From UBA11891 sp049890035 (GTDB lineage Bacteria > Bacteroidota > Bacteroidia > Flavobacteriales > Flavobacteriaceae): 64,000 bases of DNA. The stretch covers positions 120,960 to 184,959 of the forward strand of contig JBMHCG010000036.1 in NCBI GenBank assembly GCA_049890035.1, given 5' to 3'. Under the pieces are notes generated by a model, which ran no database searches, was not told the DNA's origin, and saw only the letters and a list, made by a program, of their open reading frames with translations. Below, in pieces: positions 9,006 to 18,552 of this stretch (position 1 is its first letter; each line of letters begins with the position of its first letter). A program made the position numbers and the translations under genes.

Positions 9006-9827
9006 ATGAGAAGCAATGCTGTTCTTGCACTAATTTTCGGAATCTGGGTTTTTTCTTCAAGTCCCTCTCAAGCCCAAGACACCTCTCTTGACATCCTTCC
9101 TAACGAACAATCCAACGATGCTTTTGGAGACAAGGAATGGTTTGAATTCCGGATTCATTACGGTTTTTTTAATGCTTCTGTAGCCACCCTGGAAGTCCGT
9201 GAAGACAGCCTGAACGGCCGTCCTATTTTCCATGCCAGAGGATACGGACGAACCACCGGTTTGGCCCGTTGGTTTTTCAAGGTAGAAGATCACTATGAAA
9301 GTTATTTTGATCGGGATACTGGGGTGCCCTACCGTACCATTCGAAACATCTACGAAGGTGGATATACCAAAGACATTGAAATTAATTTTGATCATCAAAC
9401 CCAACGTGCTTTTGTATTCAACAAGAAAAAAAACACTCAGAAAGTATTTGTATTCAACGACAAGGCGCAAGATTTGATCTCGGCCTTCTATTATCTAAGA
9501 AACTTTTTGCCTGTCACGGATTTGCGCCCCAACCAAAGTTTTGCCATTAATATGTTTTTCGATAATGACAACTACCTTTTCAAACTCAAGTTTTTGGGAG
9601 AAGAATTATTAGAAACAAAATTTGGGCGGGTACCATGTCTAAAATTCCGTCCTATCGTCCAAGCGGGGCGGGTGTTTCGAGAACAAGAAAGCGTCACTCT
9701 GTGGGTTTCCGATGATGCCAATCGAATTCCCATTAGGATGCAAGCCGATCTGGCTATAGGGAGTATAAAAGCTGATTTGGAAAATTTTAGAAACTTAAAA
9801 CATCCCTTTAGCATTGAAGTGCAATAA
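9006..9827 (+). CDS. DUF3108 domain protein, exported
   Basis: A 273-residue protein with a signal peptide (ALIFGIWVFSSSPSQAQ) and the features of the DUF3108 family: an opening GDKEWFEFRIHYGFFNAS strand pair, a central HYESYFDRDTG segment and a region near DLISAFYYLRNF. The family is common in Bacteroidota and Proteobacteria and is predicted to be a periplasmic beta structure. Its role is not established. The stop overlaps the start of the M23 gene by 14 bases, so the two are translationally linked and may act together at the cell envelope. Confidence 0.88.
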   Translation: MRSNAVLALIFGIWVFSSSPSQAQDTSLDILPNEQSNDAFGDKEWFEFRIHYGFFNASVATLEVREDSLNGRPIFHARGYGRTTGLARWFFKVEDHYESYFDRDTGVPYRTIRNIYEGGYTKDIEINFDHQTQRAFVFNKKKNTQKVFVFNDKAQDLISAFYYLRNFLPVTDLRPNQSFAINMFFDNDNYLFKLKFLGEELLETKFGRVPCLKFRPIVQAGRVFREQESVTLWVSDDANRIPIRMQADLAIGSIKADLENFRNLKHPFSIEVQ

Positions 9828-11148
9828 ACCAATATTCATCAATCCTCTTCCTGGGAGAAGGAACTATCTCCGTTCAATTTGCTTTTTGATTGGTCTTCAT
9901 TTGCTTTTCTACAGTTGTGAAAGGGAGCACACTGAAGCCAAAAAAGATCAAGAAGTAGGTGTTTCAAAAGTCATTCCTGTTTTTAAATACGGATACGACT
10001 TAAATCGCTATCAAGTAGTTAAGCGAAAAATCAAAAGAGGGGATACTTTTGGTGGCATCCTTGAAGCCAATGGTATCGATTATCCAGAAGTGTATCAAAT
10101 CCTTCAAGCCATCAAAGGCAAGGTGCAAGTCAATCGCTTACAAATTGGAAAGCCCTACACCTTACTTTTTACGAAGGATAGTATTGCCACACCCAAGGCT
10201 TTTATCTATGAGCCTGGGGTGGAGAGTTTCACAAAAGTTCAATTGCGAGACAGTGTCTATGGCGAAAAAGTCACCAAACCCATTCGGGTGGTGGAACTCC
10301 AAGGGGCTGGTTCCATCACTAGTTCACTCTACGAGACCATGCAAAACAGTGGCCTGAACGACCAACTTACCTACTATTTGGCTGATGTTTATGCCTGGAC
10401 CATTGATTTTTTCCGTCTCCAAAAAGGAGATCGATTCAAGGTCATTTACACTGAAAAGTTTGTGGATGACAGCATTTCAATTGGAATTGAAGAAATCAAA
10501 GCCGCTTATTTTGAGCACAACGGCAAAGCACTATATGCCTTTAAATTTGAATCGGATAGCTTGGTGGGGAGCATCGATTATTTTGATGACAAAGCCAAAA
10601 ATTTACGCCGGGCTTTTTTAAAAGCACCTGTGAAATTCAGCCGGATTTCGTCCCGATACAATCTGCGCCGACGGATCAAATACTACGGCAATCGGATCAA
10701 ACCCCATCGTGGGACTGATTTTGCCGCCAGTGTGGGGACTCCCATCATGGCTACCGCCAATGGCACCGTTGTAAAAGCCTCTTATTCTCGAGGCAATGGC
10801 AACTATGTAACCATCAAACACAATAATATCTATAAAACACAATACCTGCATATGAAAAAAAGAAACGTACGAGTAGGGCAATTTGTGAAACAAGGAGATA
10901 TCATTGGATGGGTTGGAATGACGGGGTATACAGCCGGACCCCATGTCTGTTACCGCTTTTGGAAGTACGGAAAACAAGTTGATCCTTTTAAGCAAAAACT
11001 CCCTGCTGCCAAACCCATTTCACCCAATCTTAAAGCTCAATTTTTACAATCCATTGCCCCTTTGAAATACAACTTAAAATGCATCCCATTCGAGCCTGAT
11101 TTTATAACTGACAAACGCATTGCTACTCATGACACTACCCAATCATAA
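9814..11148 (+). CDS. M23-family peptidase lipoprotein
   Basis: A predicted cell-wall-associated metallopeptidase or peptidoglycan-binding regulator anchored as a lipoprotein (hydrophobic stretch ending LLFYSCE). An N-terminal LysM/OapA-like region near residues 60-120 (IKRGDTFGGILEANGI) precedes the lysostaphin-type domain. There HRGTDF supplies the first His/Asp metal ligands. The normal final HxH is replaced by HVC in GPHVCYRFWKYGKQVDP, so one zinc ligand is Cys or activity is lost. The gene overlaps the preceding one by 14 bases and pgi by about 20, giving one operon. Catalytic activity is uncertain and the fold is firm. Confidence 0.88.
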   Translation: MKCNKPIFINPLPGRRNYLRSICFLIGLHLLFYSCEREHTEAKKDQEVGVSKVIPVFKYGYDLNRYQVVKRKIKRGDTFGGILEANGIDYPEVYQILQAIKGKVQVNRLQIGKPYTLLFTKDSIATPKAFIYEPGVESFTKVQLRDSVYGEKVTKPIRVVELQGAGSITSSLYETMQNSGLNDQLTYYLADVYAWTIDFFRLQKGDRFKVIYTEKFVDDSISIGIEEIKAAYFEHNGKALYAFKFESDSLVGSIDYFDDKAKNLRRAFLKAPVKFSRISSRYNLRRRIKYYGNRIKPHRGTDFAASVGTPIMATANGTVVKASYSRGNGNYVTIKHNNIYKTQYLHMKKRNVRVGQFVKQGDIIGWVGMTGYTAGPHVCYRFWKYGKQVDPFKQKLPAAKPISPNLKAQFLQSIAPLKYNLKCIPFEPDFITDKRIATHDTTQS

Positions 11149-12772
11149 CCCCACACAACTTCCGGCTTGGAAAGCCTTGCAAGCCCATTTTGAAGATCAA
11201 AAAAATCATCATATTTGTGATTTTTTTGATCAGGAAAAAGATCGTTTGGAAAAATTAAGTTTTCAATGGGAGGATTTTTATGTCGACTTATCTAAAAATA
11301 GACTCTCCCAAAAGACACTTGATTTGCTGTTAGAACTTGCAGAACAAGCAGCACTTCCACAAGCTATTGAAGCTTACTTCAAAGGTGCTAAAATTAATGA
11401 AACAGAAAATCGAGCTGTTCTTCATACGGCCTTGCGGGCCGATGCAAATCAGTCCGTCATCGTTGATGGCAATGACGTCATACCCGGTGTTCAATCTGTC
11501 AAAGAAAAAATGTACACCTTTGCCAATCATATCATTTCGGGTGCCTGGAAAGGACACACTGGGAAAACGATCGACACCATTGTCAATATTGGAATCGGGG
11601 GATCGGACTTAGGACCTGCTATGGTAACCGAAGCTTTGGAATTTTATGGCAACCACCTAACCCCCTATTTTATTTCAAACGTTGAAGGCGATCACCACAA
11701 AGAGCTACTCAAAAAAATCGACCCAGAAACGACTCTCTTTCTCATTGTTTCCAAAACTTTTACAACCCAAGAAACCTTGGCCAATGCGACTAGCATTCGT
11801 AAATGGTTTTTGGAATCGGCACCCGAATCGGCCATTGCACAACACTTTGTTGCCGTATCCACCAATCTTGAAAAAATTGAAGCCTTTGGTATCGCTCCGG
11901 ACAATGTTTTTCCGATGAATGATTGGGTCGGTGGCCGTTTTTCTTTATGGAGCACGGTGGGCTTGAGTATTTGCTTGGCTGTAGGCCCAGAACACTTTGA
12001 ACAACTACTACAGGGGGCAGGGGCAATGGATCGACATTTCCATGACAGTCCAGCCGAAAAAAATATCCCAACTCTGCTGGCCTTGATCAGTATCTGGTAC
12101 AACAACTTCTGGAAGGCCGAAAGTGAAGCTATTGTCCCCTACACCCAATATCTGAGAAGCCTACCCGCCTATTTGCAACAAGGTATCATGGAAAGTAATG
12201 GCAAAGGAGTAGATCGCAATGGTCAACCTGTAAATTACCAAACAGGTACCCTTATATGGGGGGCTTCAGGAACCAATGCCCAACACGCTTTTTTCCAATT
12301 GATCCATCAAGGCACGAAACTCATCCCAACCGACTTTATTGGTTTTAAGGAATCTTTACACGATACAGGAGACCATCAGGATAAGCTCATTTCTAATTTT
12401 ATTGCTCAAACGGAAGCACTTATGTGGGGAAAACAAAAAACTACCGTACAAAAAGAACTCCTAGAAAAAGGACATACACAAGAAGAAGTTGACCACTTGA
12501 CTCCTTATAAAGTATTTACTGGTAACCGTCCCACAAATTCCCTTTTAATTCAAAAACTCACTCCCTACACACTTGGAGCTCTTATTGCCCTGTATGAACA
12601 TAAGATTTTTGTTCAAGGCATACTGTGGAATATCTACAGTTATGACCAATGGGGTGTGGAATTGGGTAAGCAACTCGCTAACAGTGTCTTAAAGGATTTT
12701 GAACAAGTTGACGTTGCTTCTCACGACCCGTCAACAACAGCGTTAATAAATCGTTATAAAAACAAGGCCTAA
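11129..12772 (+). CDS. pgi: Glucose-6-phosphate isomerase
   Basis: Interconverts glucose-6-phosphate and fructose-6-phosphate in glycolysis and gluconeogenesis. From the ATG at 11129 it has 547 residues, the normal bacterial length for the E. coli-type enzyme. Recognisable blocks are NIGIGGSDLGPAMVTEAL for the sugar-phosphate site, VSKTFTTQET, the active-site region GGRFSLWSTVGL, and the C-terminal signature NIYSYDQWGVELGKQLA with its catalytic Lys. A TTG at 11120 would add three residues. The start lies within the end of the M23 gene, so it is probably co-transcribed from upstream. That is an unusual pairing with envelope genes. Confidence 0.97.
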   Translation: MTLPNHNPTQLPAWKALQAHFEDQKNHHICDFFDQEKDRLEKLSFQWEDFYVDLSKNRLSQKTLDLLLELAEQAALPQAIEAYFKGAKINETENRAVLHTALRADANQSVIVDGNDVIPGVQSVKEKMYTFANHIISGAWKGHTGKTIDTIVNIGIGGSDLGPAMVTEALEFYGNHLTPYFISNVEGDHHKELLKKIDPETTLFLIVSKTFTTQETLANATSIRKWFLESAPESAIAQHFVAVSTNLEKIEAFGIAPDNVFPMNDWVGGRFSLWSTVGLSICLAVGPEHFEQLLQGAGAMDRHFHDSPAEKNIPTLLALISIWYNNFWKAESEAIVPYTQYLRSLPAYLQQGIMESNGKGVDRNGQPVNYQTGTLIWGASGTNAQHAFFQLIHQGTKLIPTDFIGFKESLHDTGDHQDKLISNFIAQTEALMWGKQKTTVQKELLEKGHTQEEVDHLTPYKVFTGNRPTNSLLIQKLTPYTLGALIALYEHKIFVQGILWNIYSYDQWGVELGKQLANSVLKDFEQVDVASHDPSTTALINRYKNKA

Positions 12773-12807
12773 GTTTCTGATTTAATAACCATTATTTCAT
12801 AATTTTC

Positions 12808-12823
12808 AAGCATCCAAATGCTT
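12808..12823. other. Small inverted repeat upstream of the TonB receptor
   Basis: AAGCAT, loop CCAA, ATGCTT, followed directly by TATATTTTAA. Two readings are possible: a weak terminator for pgi, or an operator placed just before a near-consensus -7 box (TATATTTT at 12824-12831) of the receptor gene. The sequence does not decide between them. Confidence 0.3.
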
Positions 12824-12862
12824 TATATTTTAAAACTTAGCATCAACTAAATCAAAAAAAAA

Positions 12863-15373
12863 ATGAGAAAAATTGCTGTCGCTTTTTTATGTTGTTTTAC
12901 TGGACTTTATGCCCAGCAAAACGAAGCAGTCAATGACTCTATTTTAAATGTCAACCTAGAGGAGGTTGTCGTTTCGTCGGGGGTTATTGATATCGCTAAA
13001 GAACGTGAAACACCCATCGCGTTGAGTAAAATCACCGCACAAGAGGTGGCACTTAAAGTGGGAAACCAAGAATTTCCTGAAATCATGAACAAGACTCCCG
13101 GGGTCTATGCTACAAAACAAGGAGGGGGATATGGAGATTCTCGTATTTCGCTTCGTGGGTTTGACCAACGAAACACCTCATTCCTAATTAACGGGCAGCC
13201 TGTTAATGATATGGAAAACGGATGGGTCTATTGGTCCAACTGGCAAGGATTGACCGATATTGCATCGGGGATCCAAATCCAAAGAGGTTTGGGTGCTTCT
13301 CGTTTGGCTGTTCCCTCTGTTGGGGGTACCGTATCGATCTTCACCAAAAGTGCTGAAAAACAACAAGGCGGTTCGATCACCCAAATGATTGGTAATGACG
13401 GTTATGTCAAAACCACCGCTGCCTACAATACAGGGGTCAATGAGAAAGGATGGTCTTCCTCTTACCTTTTGACCAAATGGTCTGGAAATGGTTATGTATA
13501 CAATACTAAAGGAGAAGGATGGACTTACTTTTTTGCTGTAGGTTACACTCCTGAGGGTTCCAACCACAAGCTGAACCTTTCTGTACTAGGAGCGGGTCAA
13601 TGGCACCACCAACGTGACGTATGGGTATCAATCCGTGACTACCAAAACTATGGAGAAGATGGAATTGACCAACGTTGGAACTCCAACGGTGGGGTCCTTG
13701 ATGGAGAAGAATATAGCTTGAGAAGAAACTTCTACAACAAGCCTTTAGCTACCTTTAACTGGGATTGGCAAATTGCTGACAACCTCGAACTCAATACGTC
13801 ATTGTATGGTTCTGCGGGTCGTGGTGGGGGAACCGGTCCACGTGGAAACAATTACCGCAATGGAACCATTGATATGTTGCCTTTCCGTAAAGACTTAACT
13901 GAGCACTACAACGAAAACGGTAGAGGAACACGAACCGCAGATGGATTCATCGACTACGATGCTGTTATTCGCCACAACCGTTCTATTGATAGCTATACTG
14001 GTGGATTGGCCCGAGGTGCTTTTGATGGTGGAAAAATTGGATCCAACGGATTCCGCGAAGACGGTGTCAGCCGGGAAATCCTGATTCGTCGTGCGTCAAT
14101 GAACTCCCACGACTGGGTAGGTGCCATTTCCAATCTCAACCTTTACAGTGGTAATATGCATTACTCCATCGGAGTGGATTTACGTAACTACAAAGGCTAC
14201 CACTACCGTGTTCTTAACGACCTTCTTGGATTAGACGGTTATTTTTCTACTGGAAATAAAAACTCTGCTGGGCAGATTATCGAAACTTTAGTTGAAGCCT
14301 CTCCCTTCCAAAATACAGGAATTAAAGGTCCAAAAATTGACTACTATAATATTGGGTATGTCGGTTGGCAAGGTCTCAACGGGATGGCTGAATACTCTAG
14401 TGATCAATTGACTGCTGTAGTACAGGCGGGACTGTCTAATCAATCTTTCCAAAGAGAAGACTTTTTCGATTCACCTGGCAACCCTTTGTCCGAAAAGAAA
14501 AACGTTGGGGGTGGCTACTTAAAAGGAGGGGCTAACTATAACTTTAACGAAAACTCCAATGCTTTCTTCAATGCAGGATACATCAGCCGTCAGCCTAATT
14601 TTGATGCTGTTTTCCCGAATTATAGAAACGACGTGAACCCCGATCTTCAAAACGAAGTCATTACTTCTGTTGAATTGGGATACGGGTACATTTCCAATGC
14701 CTTCCGTTTGAATGTCAACCTATATTCAACCAACTGGGGGAACCGCTTTGTAACGCGATCTTTGTCCAACCAACAGGGGGTAGACGGAACAGCACAGTTC
14801 AAAGACATCGACGTGACCCACAATGGAATTGAGATCGAGGGAACGTACAACCTATCAGGAGCTACCAAATTGCGCGGAATGTTGTCCATGGGTGACTGGC
14901 GTTACACCAAAGATTTCCAAAGTGAACTCTTTGACGAAAACCAGCAATCTATTGGTACAGGAACACTTTACACCAAAGACGCTAAAGTGGGCGATGCTGC
15001 ACAATTTGTAGCTTTCCTAGGCGTCGATCACCGCTTTGGTTCCAATCTCCGTGTAGATTTGGACTACCGCTTTGTAGATGGTTTGTATGCTGACTACTCC
15101 ATCACCGACTCGGCCTTTACAACACCTGACAATCAAGGAGCGCTTAAGTTGCCTTCTTATGGCTTGGTAGACTTTGGGGCTTCTTACTACTTCGGGAAAT
15201 GGAGCTTGCGTGCTAACATCAACAACTTGTTAGATACAACCTATATCGCAGAATCAAACTCTAACATCCACGCCACAGCAGACTCTGTAACCTGGGAAGG
15301 AGTCGATGTTCGAAATTCAGTATGGTTTGGTTTTGGTCGTACATGGAACCTCTCCTTGCGTTACCAATTCTAA
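12863..15373 (+). CDS. TonB-dependent outer-membrane receptor
   Basis: An 836-residue outer-membrane importer. It has a signal peptide (VAFLCCFTGLYAQ), then a TonB-box-like segment (NLEEVVVSSG), a plug domain (MNKTPGVYAT, RGFDQRNTSFLINGQPVNDMEN cut at usual strand borders, IQIQRGLGAS, GGTVSIFTK) and a long beta barrel ending NLSLRYQF with the expected terminal Phe. It lacks the N-terminal carboxypeptidase-like domain of SusC proteins, and no SusD gene is adjacent, so it is a classical receptor rather than part of a glycan system. The substrate is unknown. It has its own 90-base upstream region and a strong terminator downstream. Confidence 0.93.
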   Translation: MRKIAVAFLCCFTGLYAQQNEAVNDSILNVNLEEVVVSSGVIDIAKERETPIALSKITAQEVALKVGNQEFPEIMNKTPGVYATKQGGGYGDSRISLRGFDQRNTSFLINGQPVNDMENGWVYWSNWQGLTDIASGIQIQRGLGASRLAVPSVGGTVSIFTKSAEKQQGGSITQMIGNDGYVKTTAAYNTGVNEKGWSSSYLLTKWSGNGYVYNTKGEGWTYFFAVGYTPEGSNHKLNLSVLGAGQWHHQRDVWVSIRDYQNYGEDGIDQRWNSNGGVLDGEEYSLRRNFYNKPLATFNWDWQIADNLELNTSLYGSAGRGGGTGPRGNNYRNGTIDMLPFRKDLTEHYNENGRGTRTADGFIDYDAVIRHNRSIDSYTGGLARGAFDGGKIGSNGFREDGVSREILIRRASMNSHDWVGAISNLNLYSGNMHYSIGVDLRNYKGYHYRVLNDLLGLDGYFSTGNKNSAGQIIETLVEASPFQNTGIKGPKIDYYNIGYVGWQGLNGMAEYSSDQLTAVVQAGLSNQSFQREDFFDSPGNPLSEKKNVGGGYLKGGANYNFNENSNAFFNAGYISRQPNFDAVFPNYRNDVNPDLQNEVITSVELGYGYISNAFRLNVNLYSTNWGNRFVTRSLSNQQGVDGTAQFKDIDVTHNGIEIEGTYNLSGATKLRGMLSMGDWRYTKDFQSELFDENQQSIGTGTLYTKDAKVGDAAQFVAFLGVDHRFGSNLRVDLDYRFVDGLYADYSITDSAFTTPDNQGALKLPSYGLVDFGASYYFGKWSLRANINNLLDTTYIAESNSNIHATADSVTWEGVDVRNSVWFGFGRTWNLSLRYQF

Positions 15374-15396
15374 AACCCAACCTTTAAGTATAAAAG

Positions 15397-15424
15397 AACC
15401 CTGCTTGATCGCAGGGTTTTTTTA
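15397..15424. terminator. Bidirectional terminator between TonB receptor and recJ
   Basis: AACCCTGC, a 6-base loop, GCAGGGTT, then a T-run. The left side is preceded by AAAAG, so it also works for the leftward recJ transcript, whose stop codon lies in the T-run. Confidence 0.85.
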
Positions 15425-17113
15425 TTCTGTTAATCGTAAATCCTTGACTTTTAATTGTAATCTTTTGACCCCATTAAACTCATTTTGCTCCAAGGTGTAT
15501 AAAAGTTCGAAGGAGTTTCCCGCTTTGATTTTAGGTAAATGCTTTGCCATTCCAAAACCAATACCAGAGAAGACCGTTCCTTTACCGTCCGTTACAGCTA
15601 ACTTTAAATGTTTTTGATCATTCCCTACTGCACGAGACCCGCCTGCGTCTGTCAACCCAATCGTCCGAAATACCGGTCGCATATTCTGTGGGCCAAAAGG
15701 GGCCATCTGGACTAAAATCCGTTCTAGTTTGGGTGTCAATGCTGTCAAAGAAACTTCCAAGTCATAGGTCTGGCTGGGTTGACGTTGTTCAACGGTTATA
15801 CGCTCTTGTACGGCTTGGTCAAAGGCTTCTCTAAATGCAGGTAAAGACTTTGGATCCATCGTCAATCCTGCTGCATATTTGTGCCCCCCAAATTGTATCA
15901 AATGTGACTCACAAGCAGCCAAAGCTTCATAAACATTAAACCCTTTAACCGAACGGACGGAACCGACATATTTGCCCTCCGATGCGGCCAAAACCACTGT
16001 AGGCCGATAATGGTGTTCAATCAAGCGGGATGCAACGATCCCCACCACACCCTTGTGCCAATTTTCTTGTATGACCACAGTACTATAAGGCGTGTTTAGT
16101 TGGTTGATCTGTTCCAAAGCCTCTTGGGTGATTCGTTCGTCTGTACTGCGACGTTCTCCATTTAGGCTTTCTATTTCACGTGCCATCGCTTGTGCAGTAG
16201 TGACATCTTGGGCACACAATAAACTCACGGCTTTACCACCGTGGGCCATACGCCCTGCCGCATTGATCCGTGGGGCAACAACGAAAACTAAGTCGCTAAA
16301 CTCCGAAGGTTTTCTTTTGCTTTGCGCCAACAAAGCTGCCAATCCTGGCCGTGGAGCCCTGTTGAGTTGTAGCATTCCATGGTAAGCCAAAATGCGATTT
16401 TCCCCCGTCAAAGGAACTATGTCAGCGGCAATGGCTGTGGCAACCAAATCCAAAAAAGGCCATATATTTTCAGCGGCTTGATTTTGTTTTTGTGCCAACG
16501 CTTGGATTAGTTTAAAACCAACGCCACAACCACATAGTTCTTTATAAGGATAAGAACATTCGGCTTGTTTGGGATCCAATATGGCCAAAGCTGGAGGGAC
16601 TATTTCTCCAGGTAAGTGGTGGTCGCAAATGATACAATCGATCCCTAAGTCATTAGCCTGCTCTACCCGTTCCACTGCTTTGATACCACAGTCAAGGGTA
16701 ATCAGCAATGAGTAATCCTGTTCGTGCGCATAATTGATCCCTATCTCAGACAAGCCATAACCCTCTACATACCGGTCTGGAATATAGGTATCCACCAGTG
16801 GGTGTAGTGTGCGCAAATAGGTTGATAAGAGTGCCACTGCGGTGGTGCCGTCAACGTCATAGTCTCCATAGACCATTATTTTTTCATCATTGGCTATCGC
16901 TTGCAAAATTCGATCTACAGCAGCTGTCATCCCCAACATCAAAAATGGGTCGTGCAACTGCCCTAAATCAGGTCTGAAAAAGGCCTTGGCTGTATCAAAA
17001 TTGATGATTCCTCTTTGTGCCAAAAGCTTTGCCACCACTGTGGGCACGTCTAGTGTTGTAGCCAGTTGGCTTACTGTTTCGGTTTGTGGTTCGACTATCG
17101 TATTCCAGTTCAT
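15422..17113 (-). CDS. recJ: Single-stranded-DNA-specific exonuclease RecJ
   Basis: A 5'-to-3' exonuclease on single-stranded DNA used in recombination and mismatch repair. The DHH-phosphoesterase motifs are in order: VYGDYDVDGTTAVALL near residue 80, LLITLDCGIKAV near 138, CIICDHHLPG near 163, then RINAAGRMAHG. DHHA1 (QFGGHKYAAGL) and OB domains follow. At 563 residues it has the usual length. The ATG start at 17113 lies 12 bases after the rsmI stop on the same strand, which suggests one transcript rsmI-recJ. Confidence 0.95.
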   Translation of the reverse strand: MNWNTIVEPQTETVSQLATTLDVPTVVAKLLAQRGIINFDTAKAFFRPDLGQLHDPFLMLGMTAAVDRILQAIANDEKIMVYGDYDVDGTTAVALLSTYLRTLHPLVDTYIPDRYVEGYGLSEIGINYAHEQDYSLLITLDCGIKAVERVEQANDLGIDCIICDHHLPGEIVPPALAILDPKQAECSYPYKELCGCGVGFKLIQALAQKQNQAAENIWPFLDLVATAIAADIVPLTGENRILAYHGMLQLNRAPRPGLAALLAQSKRKPSEFSDLVFVVAPRINAAGRMAHGGKAVSLLCAQDVTTAQAMAREIESLNGERRSTDERITQEALEQINQLNTPYSTVVIQENWHKGVVGIVASRLIEHHYRPTVVLAASEGKYVGSVRSVKGFNVYEALAACESHLIQFGGHKYAAGLTMDPKSLPAFREAFDQAVQERITVEQRQPSQTYDLEVSLTALTPKLERILVQMAPFGPQNMRPVFRTIGLTDAGGSRAVGNDQKHLKLAVTDGKGTVFSGIGFGMAKHLPKIKAGNSFELLYTLEQNEFNGVKRLQLKVKDLRLTE

Positions 17114-17125
17114 AGGAGGTAGGAT

Positions 17126-17791
17126 TTAGGCAGGCGCAATACAGAGGACAAATTCGCCTTTGGGGGGGTGGTCGGTATAAAATTGATGGGCTTCGACCAG
17201 GTTGCCACGGAAGGTGGTTTCAAACTTTTTGGTTAGTTCACGGCAAATACTCAACTGTCGTTGTCCGCCAAAATACGGTTGCATTTGGACAAGGGTTTTT
17301 AGCAGTTTGTGGGGCGATTCATACAACACAACCGTTACAGACTGGGCCGCTAATTCTTCGAGCTTTTTCTGCCTTCCCTTTTTTGGTGGCAGAAAACCTT
17401 GAAAGAAAAAACGATCGGCAGGCAAGCCACTTTGCACCAGAGCCGGGATCAGTGCTGTGGGACCAGGTAGACAATGTACTGCTATATCGTGTTGCAAAGC
17501 TTCACGAACCAAAAGAAAACCTGGATCTGAAATGGCCGGTGTCCCTGCGTCGGAAACCAGTGCCAGTCGTTGACCCGACTGCAATCGCTTAATTACTCCC
17601 GCTACTTTACTGTGTTCATTAAACATATGATACGATTGCATAGGGGTTGAAATACTGTAATGTTGCAAGAGTACGGCAGTGGTTCGGGTATCCTCAGCCA
17701 AAATCAAATCGACCTCATTCAAGATGCGAACCCCACGATGGGTCATATCCTCTAAATTGCCTATCGGTGTAGGAACTAAATACAACTCCAT
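17126..17791 (-). CDS. rsmI: 16S rRNA (cytidine-1402-2'-O)-methyltransferase
   Basis: Uses S-adenosylmethionine to methylate the 2'-OH of C1402 at the ribosomal P site. The tetrapyrrole-methylase fold is clear from its opening LYLVPTPIGNLEDMTHR, LILAEDTRTTAVLLQHY, the glycine-rich ALVSDAGTPAISDPGFLLV loop and PGPTALIPALVQSGL. It has 221 residues, shorter at the C terminus than the roughly 286 of E. coli but common in flavobacteria. It lies between recJ and the coiled-coil gene with gaps of 12 and 8 bases, so probably in one operon. Confidence 0.95.
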   Translation of the reverse strand: MELYLVPTPIGNLEDMTHRGVRILNEVDLILAEDTRTTAVLLQHYSISTPMQSYHMFNEHSKVAGVIKRLQSGQRLALVSDAGTPAISDPGFLLVREALQHDIAVHCLPGPTALIPALVQSGLPADRFFFQGFLPPKKGRQKKLEELAAQSVTVVLYESPHKLLKTLVQMQPYFGGQRQLSICRELTKKFETTFRGNLVEAHQFYTDHPPKGEFVLCIAPA

Positions 17792-17799
17792 TACCCTAT

Positions 17800-18474
17800 T
17801 TATTTGGTCTCAAAATAGAGCGCAAGTATCCGAGTAAATCGTTCTTCGTACTCCTCTTTCCCTTCCCATTGGTTGTAATCGGGTTTGATTAGATTTTGGA
17901 TAAAGTTCGCTGCTTCTGGGAAGCTATTGAAAGTTGTCAACTGATTCATAGCACGTTGGTAGTCGTTCGGACTATTATTGAACAGGTGTTGAATAAATGC
18001 CAAACGATCATTCAAATCTACCTTTAATCCTGTATTGAATCGTTCGTTGAGGTTCGGACTCTGTTTCTCTGCAATCGATGTAGGTTCTTCTTTTTCAGGA
18101 CTTGGATTTTTACGGACAAAATTGGGTTCTTCTATTTGTGTAAAAAGTTCGTTGACCTCTTGTGACTCCGGCATTTCAGTCACCATATTTTTAATGGTAT
18201 CCATCAATTTAGGAATCTCTTCATGTGTTTCTTCCTTAGGAAGAGGTTCTTCTTTGACTATGGATTCTGTTTCGAGCGATGCAAAAAGAGCCGCTTGTTT
18301 TTTTCCTAGTTCAGATGTAATACGTTCTGAAAAGGTCTCTTGATGTTGTAACAAAACACTGAGCTCGTAAACATTTCGCAGACTCTCATGCAAATGCGTA
18401 TCCGAAAGCTCCGCACGTTTTCGGTTGAGTAATTTGATTAATTTTTCAATTTCTTGGCGAAGATGGTGCTTCAT
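17800..18474 (-). CDS. Conserved coiled-coil protein next to tdk, unknown function
   Basis: A 224-residue soluble protein with no signal peptide. Residues 1-75 are helical and coiled-coil-like (EIEKLIKLLNRKRAEL). The middle (about 75-145) is acidic and low in complexity, full of Glu, Pro and Thr. The C-terminal part (about 145-224) is a compact block with LKVDLNDRLAFIQHLFNN, DYQRAMNQLTTFNSF and YNQWEGKEEYEERFTRI. This layout recurs beside thymidine kinase in flavobacteria, but I know no assigned role. The start overlaps the longest possible upstream extension of tdk and is divergent from the likely tdk start. Confidence 0.75.
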   Translation of the reverse strand: MKHHLRQEIEKLIKLLNRKRAELSDTHLHESLRNVYELSVLLQHQETFSERITSELGKKQAALFASLETESIVKEEPLPKEETHEEIPKLMDTIKNMVTEMPESQEVNELFTQIEEPNFVRKNPSPEKEEPTSIAEKQSPNLNERFNTGLKVDLNDRLAFIQHLFNNSPNDYQRAMNQLTTFNSFPEAANFIQNLIKPDYNQWEGKEEYEERFTRILALYFETK

Positions 18475-18552
18475 CGTTGGGGAGTCAACAAATTTGTTTT
18501 AATACCTTTGTTTGAAACCGAAGGGTTCCCTATCTATGTTGAAAAATACGAA

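Noticed and set aside
11692..12105. 137-residue minus-strand frame inside pgi
   Set aside because: Antisense shadow of a conserved enzyme.
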